64,000 bases of DNA from Motacilla alba alba (taxonomy: Eukaryota > Chordata > Aves > Passeriformes > Motacillidae): NCBI RefSeq assembly GCF_015832195.1, contig NC_052032.1, positions 936,618 through 1,000,617 on the forward strand, read 5' to 3'. Under the pieces are notes generated by a model. The model was not told the DNA's origin and made no database searches. It saw only the letters and a list, made by a program, of their open reading frames with translations. Positions 10,248-24,200 of the stretch are shown one piece after another; position 1 is the stretch's first letter, and the number at the start of each line of letters is the position of its first letter. The translations under genes and the position numbers were made by a program.

Positions 10248-13200
10248 AGATGACATGGTCGCACTCGCAGCGCGGGTGCTCTGTGGTATTGCCTAGAACA
10301 TCTGCATCTACAGAAAGGAAGGAACACGAGTTACTGAGGGCAGGGAGGGCCAGGAGGGGCAGGAGAACATTAAATCCTTTGCTTGATGAAACAAGAGTTC
10401 AGCTCCCAGGAGGAGGTCTGGGAAATGGAACTTATGAGTGAGGAACAGCTTCTCTTTTCAGACTGGCTGCAAACAAGGATCTCCTGATGTTAGGTTGTCA
10501 CCATGACACTGTCTGGCTACGGCGTGGGCCACAATCCTCACGGCCTGGGCAGAGTGTTCCCCCCACTGACAGCCTGGGCTGCCACCTGCCACCACTGTGC
10601 AGGTCACCCACTACCAGCTTTCCTTCAAACAATTCAAAAAAAGGACTATTAAAGTACCAGTAAGCTTCAAGGGACCATGGAAAACAGCTCCTAAAATTGC
10701 TGCTCCTTCCAGAACACATGTCCTTCCTTGAAGGGGAAGGTCCTTCTACACAGCAAGGGAAAAAGTTATCCCTTCTCCCACACCCCCAGCCCACTCGAAA
10801 AAACAATCTCAGCCTATCCACAGACACTGCAGAGACTGCCACGAGAACCTCCGGGAGGTGAGAACAAGGATTCGAGGCCAGTGAGGCTGGAAGTGCCTTT
10901 TTTAGGAGCTTTGGTTGTAAAAAGTAAGGGTTGGATGTGTCCGTGCTCATCAACAATATTCCTACAATATTCCCATCATTAAGCCTGAGCTGCTCATCTA
11001 GGTCCCACTGTCAGGGATGCTGCAGAAAATCCTGCCAGTCATCATTCCTTGTTTCAAGAGCCAAAAATTCCAACTCAGCTGCCTATGGATAAGGAACCCC
11101 TCAGGGTCTATGGGTATGTGAGCAAAACTCTCCTGTCAAGTTACAAAGGACTCGTAACAGGAAAAAAACCTCAACTAAGCAGCCAAACTAAACCTGAAAT
11201 TAAACAGAAATCCCACAAACATTCAATAGGTAAAATTAAGTTTCAGGGCAACCCACTCTCATTGGTTCACCATTTCTGGCCTAGCGTAAGCAGACTGTCC
11301 CAGGCCTGTCCCACAGAGCTCAGCTGGGCCTCAGTGTTTGCTCAGGGACACTTCCAGAAGCCCCAGGAGGTGACAGAGTTGTGAGGGGACAGGTCCCACA
11401 CACAGGGAGTTCTTATTGCTACAGAGGACAGCGTCAGGTCTGACACGGGGCACGGGGCTCAGCCGGTGGTTCTGGGCATTCCCAGGGAATCCCATGGACC
11501 CGAGATCATGGAGCAGCACAGAAAAGCCCAGCAGAGGCAGGCAGACATTGAACACCCTCCCCCACGCTGATCTGACAAGACATTTGCTCCTCCACTGGCG
11601 CTTCCCCTCCGCCGCCTCCCTCCCTGATGGAACCCGGCTGATGGATGCACTGAGAGCTGGCAAGGGCTTCGTGCTGGTGATGGGTGAGGGGATGGGGAGG
11701 AAAAGGTTCTGTGAACCCTCCTGGAGGGGTCTGGGCAGGAACCTGGCACTTCCCACCCCTACACCCAGTTCCTTTTCTCTTGGCAAGGTCCAGCCATGTT
11801 TCATGGAGCGAGCTCCGCTCTGCAGCCTTGTCTTCAACGACTCAAAGGGCTTCAAGGGCTCAAAATACCTTCCCCTCACAGACTCCTCCCAGAGGAACAG
11901 AGTTCTCCTCCCTGAAGAGATTTCCCAGAATCTGCCTTTAGTTTCTATTTTATTTTTCTCCCATTACTCCTAATTACTGCCTAGGGAACAGCTTGTCCCT
12001 TCCTGTGTGAATGCTCTCAGGAGCTCCCGCCTCTCCCTCAGCCAAGAGGTGCAATCAGAGATCCAAGCCTCTCCTCAGCACAGAACAGCACTCCCAGCCT
12101 TGGAGCACCTTCCTGGCTGCACTTTTAATGTCTTTTGATTCATCAGTAACACGGTGCTGCCTAGAAATGCCCAGGGCACTGTGAGAGCAGCAGGAGGTTC
12201 CAGTCCCCTGTCCTGTGCTCACCACGGCCAGAGTGGAACTTGTCCCTCTGAGCAGACTCAGCCACCAACACAAATATTTTTGGTAATTCTTTCCCATGCT
12301 AAACCTTCTGGGTTATTGCAGACAGTTGGAGAAAAAACACCCAACCCACTTCAGCCATCTCACTGGACACTCCAATGCCACCATTCAGAGCTCAAGTCAT
12401 TTCCAGAAGTGTCTCCCCTCTATTTTCAGTCATTCTCAAGTTCTGAGAGCATCTGCTGCAAATTCATTTGCAAAATTCACATAAGGGTCATGACTCCCTG
12501 AGCTGCTGCTGAACATCATCTCTACCCAGCAAGCACAGATAAACCAGTGCAGGTGGTTTGTGTGGACGCTTAAACCAGTTCAGCTCAAAGTTAAACTGGC
12601 TTAACCAGCAATGAAGGAATAACTGAGTTAGACAAAACCTGAGCCCACAGTCAGCTTTCACAGAAAGTTTTGCAGATTGCACCAGTTCAAACCCACCCAC
12701 AGCAGTTTCCTCAGCACAGACAGAGAGCTTGGACAGAAAGGGAAGTTCATTTCCATCTCAGTTCGACTCAGATGCAAGACACCAAGTCCATCCTGCAAGC
12801 CAAACACAACCACTGCCTACTGAGAGACAGGAGACAGCTTCTTCCTGACCGCCTGGCTGCTGCATCCACACAGAAACAACCTCCTCAAGAGCTCTGCCAC
12901 TATCCCAACCCTCTTCAGTAACAAAGTGTTCAGACAGACCCTTTCCCTCTTGGAGTTCACCTGGTGGTGCTTGTTCCCCACCTGAAGGTCAGAATGCTCT
13001 CAGAGCAAACTGTGAAGCCAGGAAGAGAAGTCTGCAAGGTCAGGCACAGTCAGCAGCAGGAACAGGTGGATGCCTGGAGGCCACACACCATTCCTGCACC
13101 CTGACACATTTCACAAGGGAGATTAAAGAAAACCAACAAGCAGAAGGTAAATTCCTAACATGACCCACCAGAGGATAATCCCAGTTCTGAGGACTTCTCC

Positions 13201-13435
13201 CAACTCAAAGGGAGCAGAACCTCACAACCGCCCTGGCCAAATTCAGAGCCTCTCCTGAGCAGTCTGCCAGCCCAGGACCAGCAGTGCTCCCTACAACACC
13301 CTGCTGCCCTGCACCTCTGGGGCACCACAGAGCACGAACTGAGCAGCTCGGCTTGGAGCAACCTGACAAATAAGAGCTTCCAAATTTCAGACCTTGGTAA
13401 AGTACTTCTGCTCCCTGGAATGTGAATTCAAGCTG

Positions 13436-13464
13436 GGAAGAAGGAAGAAGGAAGAAGGAAGAGG
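13436..13464. repeat. GAAGAAG microsatellite
   Basis: About four copies of the 7-bp unit GAAGAAG (variants of AAGAAGG) lie in the ZNF618 3' UTR, purine-rich on the plus strand. Confidence 0.85.
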
Positions 13465-16400
13465 AGCAAAGGCTTGGCATTTAAGGTAATTGCATGTGCT
13501 CCAGATGTGCTTCACTGCTTTTACTGAGGCCTTAGTGACCCAGAGAGAGCCTGGAGCAGGCCCAGCACAAACAGCTCCTCTGAGCGGGGCACCCTGCAGC
13601 CATATGCAAGAGTCAGGAAAAGCTGCACCTTCCTCCACTGAGTCTCTGGAGAAGGGGCTGCCCAAGCAGCCCCTCTCCTCACCACCTCTGAGAATGCTCC
13701 ATTTTAGGCCTTTAGGTTTTCTCTTGCCTTTCCAGCTGCTGAGTTTTTAAGTCTTTGGGAGAATCTCATCTGCCCGACATCACTGCTTAACACGCATCAT
13801 TAGTGCAACTACAACTGAAGTTGCCTCAGAGAGGCAGTTTTTGGGATGGGGGAGAGGGCCAGTCCATCCCTCTCTTTGGTCAGCACCAGCAGAAAACCCC
13901 AGCTCTGGTGCCAAACCCACAGTGTGAGAAGGGAAAGGGGAGGTGGGATGGGAGGTAGGGGTGGCTGTGGCCTTCCTGCATGCATGCCCTCAGTCTGCAC
14001 CACTGCTGGGCACAAATCCCAGCATTTTGCCCAATTTTCAGTTCCAGGGATTTACAGCTGTGCTAACTCTGCTCACTTCCCATCCTCGGTGCCTCGCACA
14101 GACAACACGAGCCCAAGTTCACAAATTCCACAGAAATCATCTACATGTCCCTTAGCAAAGGAGGGCTGGAGACTGGAGCTGTCTTTCCAAAGGAATCCAA
14201 GGGCTTTGCATGTTTCCCCGAGCACCAAAGAGCTCTCAGGGTCTCAGGTGAGCCACACAAAAAGGTGTAATGTGCCATGAGGAGAAGGAGCTGCCAATCC
14301 ATCAGCTGAGCTGTGTGGCATCTGTGCCCACAGCTAATCCTGTCTGGGGACATGCACCAGCCAAGTTTTCCTGCTGTCAGGTACCAGTGGGCCTGGCACA
14401 CATCTCACTAAGGGTCCATTTTCGTCTGCCACGTGTTTCTCCTGCCCTGCAAACTGCTGTGCTACCACTGGTGGCTGGGCATGCAGGATTTGTACAGGAG
14501 AAAACAAAACCAGCAAGAAGGAAAGCTGGCCCTACAAGCAACCCCTCCATTAGCCACTGACAGGGAAATCAGGAGTCCAAGAGCCTCTGCCTTAGCAGCT
14601 CCTGTTCATGTGGCAGGCTGTGTGTTTTAGGCAAAAACTTAAAATTTTAGGAGACAATGGTTTTGGTCTGATGGCAGTTAACAGTGCTGAGAGGTCAACC
14701 CAAACACCAGCCTCAAGGCAATGGAAGGCTGAAAGGGCTGGAAAGGGCAAGACACTGGTGCCAAGGTCTGTCCTCGTGAGCCTGGCGTGGGGAAGGGTCC
14801 AGCGTGCAAACTGTGCCCCTGAGTCCTGTGGCAGTGCAGTGTCAGGGAGTGCCTGTGAGGTTCAAGGCATCTGCACACAAAGCCTGAGAGATTGGGTTTG
14901 CTATTTCTCATGTCTTGCAACTTGCAACTTCTCTTACAGCCAGAGCTGGGCAGGTGGGATCCTGGTTTAACATCTGCTCAACAGCAGCACTGCAGAGAGG
15001 GTCTCCAGTTTCCCCCTGCATTGCCAGCCAGCAGCAAAGTCCCCGCGCTGCTGAAGGGCTCCAGCCTGCTCTCAGCAGGGCCAGTCCCTCCTCCCAACCC
15101 TCCCACACCGCTGGGACCACAGCTCCAGAGCTCCTGGAAGCACGAGAGACTGCTGACAAAAGAAGAATTTACTTCAGTTTTCCTCCAGGAGACAAGTCCC
15201 AGCAGTGAAAAATACACAGTTTGGCACCAGAGGTTGGGAATTGTCCAAGAGGCACCAAACCTGACAGAGCCTGTCCAGCAGCCCAGGAGCTGTACCTGCA
15301 GGAGCTCTGGCCTTGGGGACAGCAGAGTGACCGAGATGCTTTGGGGTTATGGGGATCTCTAATTGCATTTGGGGTGAGAGAGTTACGCGTGAATGTTTCG
15401 GGGCCCGTGGCCTTCCTGGCCAGAACAGGTCAGCAACAGAACAAGTAGTGTAATGCACTGTAGGTATCAAAAAGACATTCGTGCCACTAGAGGAAACCAT
15501 TCCAAACAAAAAGGGGAAGATATTCTTTGCACTCAATCAGGAGCACTTACATTCAGAAGGATCTTTGAGCCCATGCACTTCTCTAAGCTTCCTTCAAACC
15601 CCAGTTTGACAAAACTGGTGAGCTTTGTTCCCCTGAAAAATCATACACCTTGGTTTGTCCTTGGCCTTGGGAAGGGTGGTTTGTGTGTCACTGAGACACT
15701 TTTTAACAAAAATCTTTAGGTACAAGGGTTCTCTGGCAGACCTGGCAAGCTCACTGGTGGCCCACAGCCATTGTGCTGTCACCATTTGCTTTTCCTGGTT
15801 TCTAGGCTTTGCCACAAAAACGAATGCTGCGGTTCCCATAAGAACATTATTTAATTGCAAGTGGGCTACTCTAGAACAAGTCTGAGAACACCTGATGTAC
15901 AAAATTCACAGAAAAGATAATTAACACCGGGAGTTCAGAAAATAAGTTCTGCTGTAAAAAAATATAAAGCCAAGAAACGTAGCAACTACTGACAGTTTCT
16001 GCCATGAACCATTTATCTTAGTTTGAAATCAAACTTAGTCACTTGCTGCCATGTGTAACTCAAAACTGGGAGTAGAGACAGAGGAGTAACTTTTTGTTTT
16101 TTTGGGAAAAAAAAGGATATGGAAAGGTTAAAAAAAATTAAGAATCAAAAACCTTAAAGCCTCCCTTCCTGATTTCTAAAGATACCGGTGTTGATGGAAC
16201 ACAGCTGCCCTGATTCACGCACCATGCCAAGAAGGCTGCAGCCAAGTGCCCTCAAGGTGTACAGTTATTCAAAGGAGCAAAGTCCAGTGCAGAACTGGTC
16301 TGGTCAATGGAGTCTGATTATCCATGGCAAGATGGCCCAGGGGACAAGAGGAAAGGTGGGGTGGAGGAGAAACAAAAGAAACTTCAAGTCACTTTAGAAC

Positions 16401-16557
16401 TCAGCTGCCTGAAGACTTTAGAACATCAGCCTCCCATTCGTCTGCCCACTTGAAAACATTAAAAAGTCTGTCAAGTCCACACACTATCTATGGAAAGGAG
16501 CACATTCCTGGCAGAGGGCTGTCTCTCTCCTGTGCTCAGCTTTCCTTTCAAACTTAA

Positions 16558-16596
16558 TTTTATATATATTTATATTTTTATATATATATAAAAAAG
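16558..16596. repeat. TA-rich microsatellite near the start of the 3' UTR
   Basis: Interrupted (TA)n with a short A run, about 110 bp after the ZNF618 stop codon in gene direction. Confidence 0.85.
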
Positions 16597-16707
16597 CACT
16601 TGGTTTCCAGGGGCATTCATAATGAGGTCCACAGTGTTTAGAACTTAAATTTCTTTTTCTTTGTTTGGAACAGTGTTTTAAAGTTTTGTTTTAATTAAAA
16701 CAAAGTC

Positions 16708-18221
16708 TTAAAGCATGTTGGACTTCAAAAACATGAGTTTGTTCATGTCTTCTGGACTGAGTAGCCGCCTCCTTTTGATCAAGAGCGCCTGCTCACACAT
16801 ATTTACACATTCGCTCCTGGCACCCACAGCAGGCACTGCTAAGAGCCAAAAGGCCAGCTTGGCTAGTTTCATATGCTTTTGGGTAACACACGACCAGTAC
16901 TGAAACAGGTCAGGGGTGGCCTGGAAGAGAGGTTCTTGCAAATAATCATAGACTTCACTTTTCCCAAACCAATCTTCTTCCTGAGCTGCTGTGGCCTCCC
17001 CTGCTGCACGAGGCTTCTTGGTTGAAGGTTCAAATTCTGCTTCTTCTGCCCAGGACTCTTTCACCTCATTGATCAGCTCACAGACCTTGCCAATGATCTC
17101 TTCATGCTGGTAGGGTGGGACAGGCCGCAGCTTCTGCTGAGGGTCCAAGATCATGGCGACCTTGTGTGCCGAGTGAACTTTGAAGTTCTCCTTCAGCGCC
17201 TCCAAGAAGAGGTGACAGAGTTTGCTGACCACGCCAGCATCATTGGCTTTGGAAGTGAACAGTTTCTCCAGTTTGACGTAGGTGGGCAGCACCAGCTGCA
17301 GCGTGGGCCGGCTCTCGTTGCTCAGCTCGATCACGGCCTGTTTCACCGGCGCCAGGATGGCTGCCAGGTTGCTGAGCAGGTGTTTGTTCAGGTTTTGGAT
17401 GAGGTTCATCTTCTTGGCCCTGCTGTAGAACTCGCAGATCTGCTCGTAGCGCTCGTGGACAAGCAGCAGGGAGTCGGTGACCGAGTTCCAGCAGGGCGGC
17501 GGGGAGGTCTCTTCCAGGGAGCCAAAGGTCTCCTTTGAGAGGCCTGTGGACCCCGCCAGGTCTTCACAGACATTCAGGAGCTCGATCACCTCGTGCATGT
17601 TGCGAGCCTGTAGTGTTCTCTTGTTGAGCACGCTCTGCACCACCGAGTTCAAGGCACAGGCCGAGCAGCGCAGGCACATGCCCGCCTTGGAGAACGCCGA
17701 GGAGTTGACCTTGCAGTCTGTCACGTACACCGTCCTGATCTCCGACATCACAAACTCTGACAGCACGTTCTGCACCCAGTGGTGGATAAAATCACCATTG
17801 TCTCGAAGGTCTACGCCCTTAATCCCCAGGACGTAGCTCTTGATGTGGTTGCCTTCCACCTGGTAGGCGGTGAGGATGTAGCAGGAGTCGGGGCCGACGC
17901 TCTGCGAGTGGCAGGTGACTCCGATGCCGAGGCAGGCGTTGCTGCCCAGGGCGCAGGTGACTTTCACCTTCACTTGGTTGTACATCCGAGGCAGGTGCTT
18001 CAGAGCCAGGGTGTTGAAGTTGCCCAGGATCTCGGTGACAGAGAAGGCACCGTAGCGAGCCCCGCTGTCCACCAGCGTCTGCGCCAGCTTGATGAACTCC
18101 TTGCCGCTGAGCACGCTGAGCGCGCCCAGGTCGGTGCACATGACCCGCAGCAGCCTCTCGGCGATGTTCTGCCGCTCCTTCTCCGGGATCGCGCTGTTCC
18201 CCACCGAGCCGCTGGCCGGCG
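16708..18221 (-). CDS. ZNF618: ZNF618 terminal exon: domesticated hAT transposase module
   Basis: A 1514-bp exon with acceptor CCCTGCAG, encoding about 504 residues and ending AACATGCTTTAA. It starts TPASGSVGNSAIPEKERQ. The first two thirds (for example NFNTLALKHLPRMYNQVKVK and CALGSNACLGIGVTCHSQS) correspond to the RNase H-like fold of hAT transposases. The last 80-90 residues (from EVYDYLQEPLFQATPDLFQY to the end) correspond to the hAT C-terminal dimerisation region. There are no terminal inverted repeats or other transposon context, and the exon is one open frame, consistent with a host-domesticated protein. A basic KKPR stretch precedes the dimerisation region. The exon is CpG-rich towards its 5' end. 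Confidence 0.97.
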
Positions 18222-21200
18222 CTGCAGGGAAACACGAGCGGGCACAGAAAGGGCCAGGTCAGCACCACCGCAGCAGGAGAGAGCACGAGGCACAAAACAA
18301 TTCTCAGAGACCCCCAGAGAGGTGGAACATGCCCAGATGATGGAAGAGACAACTCCAACCTTGGATTTGTTCCCCCAAGGTTTCTGGACTGAGGAACCTC
18401 CAGAGACAGGCCCTGCTCTTGTCAGAGCAGCAGGGAGCAGATCTGCATCCTCTCCCTGGTGTGGGGATAGTCACAACTCAGCCCAGATGGAAAGATGGAC
18501 ATCAAATCTCAGATTCCCAGACTGGTTTGGGTTGGAAGGGACATTAAAACCCATCCAGTCCCACCCCTGCCATGGGCAGGGACACCTTCCACTGTCCCAG
18601 GCTGCTCCAAGCCCTGTCCAACCTGGCCTTGGACACTTCCAGGGATGCAGGGGCAGTCACGGTTGCTCTGGGCACCTGTGCCTCTGTCACACCATAATGA
18701 CTGGATTCGTTTTTTAACTCCAGGCCAGAAAGTCTGACCTTGGATCAGAAGTTACCTTCTTCCAGGAGCTACCAAATGCATTTTCCTCACAAACTTTTCC
18801 AACCACCCCAGGGTTCTTTGTTGCACTCCTGCAGTGGGAAGGGGTGCTCTGCTCTGCCAAGTAGGACATGATTTAAGGTGAAATCAAATACAGTTTGGTG
18901 AGGACAAGGGCCTTGTGCAGTGTCCATCACTGCTGCACCCCTGAGGCACTTGTTGGACAGGGACAAAGTGAGAAGCTGCTACGTACTGTTGTTGGTGTTA
19001 TTTCTTTGGAGCTGCGGCTTCCACTTTTCTTCAACCACGGGGAGAGGTGACCTGGGCTGCTGGCTGGAGGCAATGTTGTTCTCATTGTCAGCTGCGAGGC
19101 AAGAGACAGGGAGGGGTTAAAAGCACAAAATAATGCTTAAAGCACAAAGAAGCAGAAACTACTCAACTACTCAGCATTTACGTAAGGCTCCTTTAACTAA
19201 GGGGACAACAACCCACCACGCTCTCTGTGCTTCTAGGCAGCTTTCAGTGAGCTCGCACAGCCCCCTCAGGGACCTTGAAACTGTCTTTGGACTCACAACC
19301 TATCTATTCCCAAAACGTGGCTGAAATGTGCCACATATCCTCCTGTGCACCAGGGATGTTGATGCCATCAGCCCACCCTGAGGAATGTTTCCTCAGGAGC
19401 TGAAGCTGCACACCAGGAGGAATGGAAGCTCAGCCTGACTTGGGCCATTCATTTGCTTCCAAAATGAGGTGGAACAGACACTGATCCTTCTGTCCCCTCC
19501 CTGCCTCTTCCTGCACTGCAGGTGGCTGCCCTGTTCTCTCTGGAAAGCACTTTGGTTTTCAAGCTGTGCTCAGTCTCACTGCAACCTTCAGGTCTGTTTT
19601 TTTCCCCGTGAAGAGCAAGGGCCCATCTCCTCTGGGGCTCTCTCTGCTGCCTCAGGCTGCAAACACAAAGCCAAAGTCTCTGGACTGTGGACCAAAGATC
19701 ATCTCACCCTGAGGCTGCAGACGTCAAGTGCCCCAAAAGTCTTTGTGTTTGTTCTCCCATTTCTGTGTATGTAACTGGGCTAAACATTTTGGCTGCCAGT
19801 CTGATGGGATCTTACAGGAAAATGCAAACAAGATCAGTAAATCAGTAAAGCCTGTATTATATCCATGTTTTCCTCTCCTGTGCCCCAAGAATTTCTCCCC
19901 ACCCTCCAGAGGAAATTATCTACTTCTTAGTGTGCTTCAGTATGAAAGGGTGCTGTGAAACAGGCTGTGAAGGAACAGTGCACAGTGAAATGGTCTGGAA
20001 GAGGAAGCAGAAAGATGGAGAGACTGATGACCAGGCTGAGCAGAAGGATGGAAATAAAACCAAGGAAAACAGAACAGGCCATTTGCTCATCACAGCTGGA
20101 CTCATCATGCCTAATTCTGGACACCTGTCAGACAACACTTCTTTGAGGTGGCCCATTAGGGCTCCTTTTACACTCAGGGGTGCCACTCATTCACCCAGGC
20201 AGAACTGGATCCTCTCCTAGAGTGAGAACCACCATGGTGAGAACCACCTGAACTCAGCTGGAGTCACTGATTCTCCAGTGATTTTACAGGGAGTGTAGAC
20301 TGCCCAGCTCAGGTGGCAGCCCCGGCAGCCTGGGGACACCAACAGAGTGCAGTGACCCTGCCCTGTGCCCTGGGCGGAGAAACATGACTTGGAGCAGTGT
20401 CTTGAGGCACCCACAGCTCTGCCAGGCTGCTCTGGGGGGCAGCAGGACACACAGGACAGGGCAGAGCTGCTCTTGCTCTCCTCCATGTGTGCCAGCAACC
20501 TGGGAAAGCAGGGAGACCAGCAGGGCTGTGATGGAGCTCCAGTGCTGTCCTCCTTACAAGTCCTCCCCAGTGTGAGCAGCTCTGCCCTTCACTGCCAGGC
20601 ACTCCAGACCTGCCCATCAGCAGGCACAGGCTGCTCAGTGGGCACTGTGGGCACTGCACTGGCACAGGCTGGGGCAATCCCTCAGAGCAATCCAGGACAT
20701 GACAGGACATGACCCAGTACAGCCTCTGGCACTGCGTGGGGCCTGTGTGTGCCTGGGGAGATCCCTGGCCATGCTGGGTACCCAGAGAGTGCTGCTATGC
20801 TCAGCTGCAGCCACAGGCTGGCCTTTGCAGCTGTGCAGAGATGTGAAGAGCATGAGGTGCTTCAGAGTGCACGAGTGACCACATGGGACACTTCGCCTTT
20901 CCCCCAGCATCTGCCAGACTAATTGCTCTTGAGTCAATGTCACCAGTGTCCTCAACTCCAAATATCTGTGGGTGGGCAAAGGAAAATGCTGCATGTTGCT
21001 TACTAACTTTGCTTATGGTTCAGGTCCTCCTTGTCTTGGTGAGGGATGGCTAGGGGGAGAAGCCCTCTGTATTTCCTCACTGTAACTATTTTATTTATTT
21101 CCTAATAACAGGGGATTTATTATATACAAATATCTCCTGGCATTCAGAGTGGCATTAATGAGATTTGTACATTTCAGCCTCATCTTCCTTATCAGGCAGT

Positions 21201-24200
21201 CTGTGAACTACAGAGATCATCGTTCTTAATTTTTCTTCATGCCTCCAATCCTTTAATCCAGGTTCAGCCTAGTCCTCCTTTTGTTTGTTCAGGCCTAGAT
21301 TGTAGGAAGGGCATTATATGGCAGCACTCAACCTGAACAAAGTACTCTAAAGGGAGTCAAAGCTGTATATTGTTCAGTGTAATTACAGAACAAATTCCTC
21401 TGCCTGGTGTTCTGCTGTTCTATTTCTGCCTTTCAGCACCCAATTTACATTCTAATTGCTTCTCCTCACTGTGTAGCTGCTTTATGAAGCTATAATCTCT
21501 CCTTATTACCTTCCAGCCTCCGGGCTCAGCCCTCTGGATGACTCAAGAGCCAGTATGTCCCTGATTTTGCTTCTGGAGGCCAGCAGCACATTCCCTGGCT
21601 TCTGTCCCTCGTGAGAAGGGTTCAGGGGAGGCAGCACAGCCACTGGAAGAGATCAGCCCTTTACATTAGACAGAACAAACCAAACTGGGCTGTGGAACAC
21701 ATGAACTGAGGGAGCATTTGACCCATACTGGCTTCTTGGCTCTCTGCATCCCTGAAATGAAACATTCCCTGACCAGGGACAAACCACTGCCATGCCTGAG
21801 TCCCCAGACCCTGCATCCTGTGCCACCAGTTCTGCTGACCACTGCAAGGTCCCTGCACTCCCAGACTTCAGAAATGTTGGGGCAATGCTGCTTCTTAGAT
21901 ATGGAAATCCCAGAATCCCAGACTTGTTTAGGCTGGAAAAGACCTCTAAGATCATCTAATTCAACCATCAGCCCAGCCCAGCACCACATTCACCACTAAG
22001 CCATGTCCCCAAATGCCACATCCACGTGTTCTCTGAGCACTCCCAGGGATGGTGACTCTACCCCTGCCCTGGGCTCAGGATGCTTAAGAACCCTTCTAAT
22101 CTAAACCTCCCCTGGAACAACTTGAGGCCGTTTCCTCTTGCCCTTGTCAGTTGTTCCCTGGGAAAAGAGACCGACCCTCACCTCGCTACAACATCCTGTC
22201 AGCCTGAAGGCAACAAAGTGCCTTGCTGCCACGGTAACTGCACCTTCAGTGCCGTCTACTGACACAGCACACCCAGAGCTGGGCACCCACCAACACTGGC
22301 CACAGTGTTCCTGCCTCGGTTTTGGCTTTGCCCTCATCCCACAGCTGCACATGGGGAGGGAGGGGAGAGGCGTGAGCACAGGGCTGCCAGGCACCACACC
22401 CCGAGAGGCCACAGGAGGAGACAGTGCCCTACATGGGGCACAGCCTTGGTGGCACTGCAGAAAGCAGCTGAAGAAGACACGGACACCTCACTGTCACTGC
22501 ACCAGTGAGACTTCAGCAGGAGGCAGCCAGGCAGTGGATGGGACTTGTAAACAGAGCAGAGAGCAGTGAGAAAACAGAGTTTACCAAGAGAATCCTGAGC
22601 TGGGAAGAGGGGATTTACCCATTCAGAGCTCTGATGTGACAGGAGCCAAATCACAGATACTGCTCCCTCCACCCTGTTCTGTGGCCAAAGTAAGCCCAGG
22701 GAACAAGCACAGGACCACAGACTAGGTTGGGTGGGAAGAGACCTTAAAGCCCATCCAGTCCCACCCCTGCCATGGCAGGAACACCTCCCCCTGTCCCAGG
22801 CTGCTCCAAGCCCTGTCCAGCCTGGCCTGGAACACTGCCAGGGATCCAGGGGCAGCCTACGGCCGCTCTGGGCACCCTGTGCCAGGGCCTGCCCACCCTC
22901 ACAGGGAGCCCTCAGCACCACTCCCACGGGTCATTTGTAAAGAAGAAACAAGGAGGAAGCCGAAGGTAGGACTAGCTTAAAACTTGCACAGTTCAACCCT
23001 GCCAGTGAGCTGCCCTTGTCCCCTCAGCTCCTGTGCTCGGTGTCACCAGAGCTGTAACTCAAAATGCTGCATTTCAGTCCCAGAGCCCAGAGGAAGAACA
23101 GGATGGTCATGCCACAGTGTGGGGGCAGCAGAACTGCCATGGACAACCAGCAAGGACAGACCCAAGGCCAGGGAGTGAGGGCAGCCCTGCCCTGAGCAGA
23201 GTCCACTGCTCCTCGGGGTAACACAGAGTCCCATTACTGCACAGAACCCCAGTGCTCTACTAGAAACACAAACTCACACCTTCTGATAACAAAGAGCTCT
23301 CACAGTCTCTAACATCACACAGATGTTAAATAAAGTAGCTGCTGAACAACACAAAGCCTGCACTAAGGTTTGCCAGCAGGAACTGAAATGGAATAGAGGA
23401 ACCTCATGGATGAAGAACTCAAGTGACACTATTAAAATTAGGACTAAAACTAAAATAAAGAGCAAGATAAGAACTTTGATTAACATTATTACTGAAAGGA
23501 AAACATGCTTTTCCTCAAGCCTCTTGTCCTCCAATGCCACTTTCTTCAGGGCCTGCATCTGCATCTCAACAGAGCAGCTGTCTGCTGGAGAACACAGGTC
23601 TGTCAAAGGGGATTTAACTGTTCTTAAAACTGTGTTAGTTCACTTGAATTCAAGAGGGGAAAAAAAAAAGAAAAAAAATCTGCCAATATAAAATAAATTC
23701 TGTTTCTACATTTTTGAATATGCTGAGTGCTGTCTTTGAAACAGGTTTGGCTTCGAAATTTTAAAATCATCTCTTATGTAGCAAGACAGGAAATAAAAAC
23801 AGTGACTTAGAAATAAAGCACTGGAATGACTCCTACGAATTCTAATTTGGAGGTAGCTGAGACGGAACTGAACACAGGTGCTGAAATGGCAAATTCCTCT
23901 TCTGAGAACACATTTCAGTCCTTTGCAGAACTCCAGGAGACACAGGCACAGGACAGGACTTGTGTGGGCAAAGGCTCTGCTGCCCTGCTCCATGAGAGCC
24001 ACCCCTTTGGCACGAGGGGGGATTTAACCTGCTGGAAGAGCTTATGCAATGAGGATTCTCTGGCTAGCTCTGGATAAAGGCAATGAGCAGTGTGATGGAC
24101 TCCGAGCTAGCACGGCACATTCCCTCTCTCCCTATGGAAAGGAGCAATATGTACAATATACCCTGAGCCTCTGTGCTCCAGCCTTTGAGGGATGACTGTG

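Larger units (their letters stand above)
9400..16707 (-). other. ZNF618: ZNF618 3' untranslated region (about 7.3 kb)
   Basis: No convincing coding frame or splice-bounded exon is visible between the ZNF618 stop codon and about 9.4 kb. The interval contains no CR1 fragment. It is AT-rich at both ends (about 9.4-10.3 kb and 15.8-16.7 kb), as expected for a long vertebrate 3' UTR. The distal end is set by the AATAAA listed next. ATTAAA motifs on the minus strand (for example 15850-15855 and 16689-16694) could give shorter forms. The extent is inferred; I have no transcript evidence. Confidence 0.65.

Noticed and set aside
17779..18717. 312-codon plus-strand open frame
   Set aside because: It is the antisense shadow of the ZNF618 terminal exon and runs on into a CR1 fragment.
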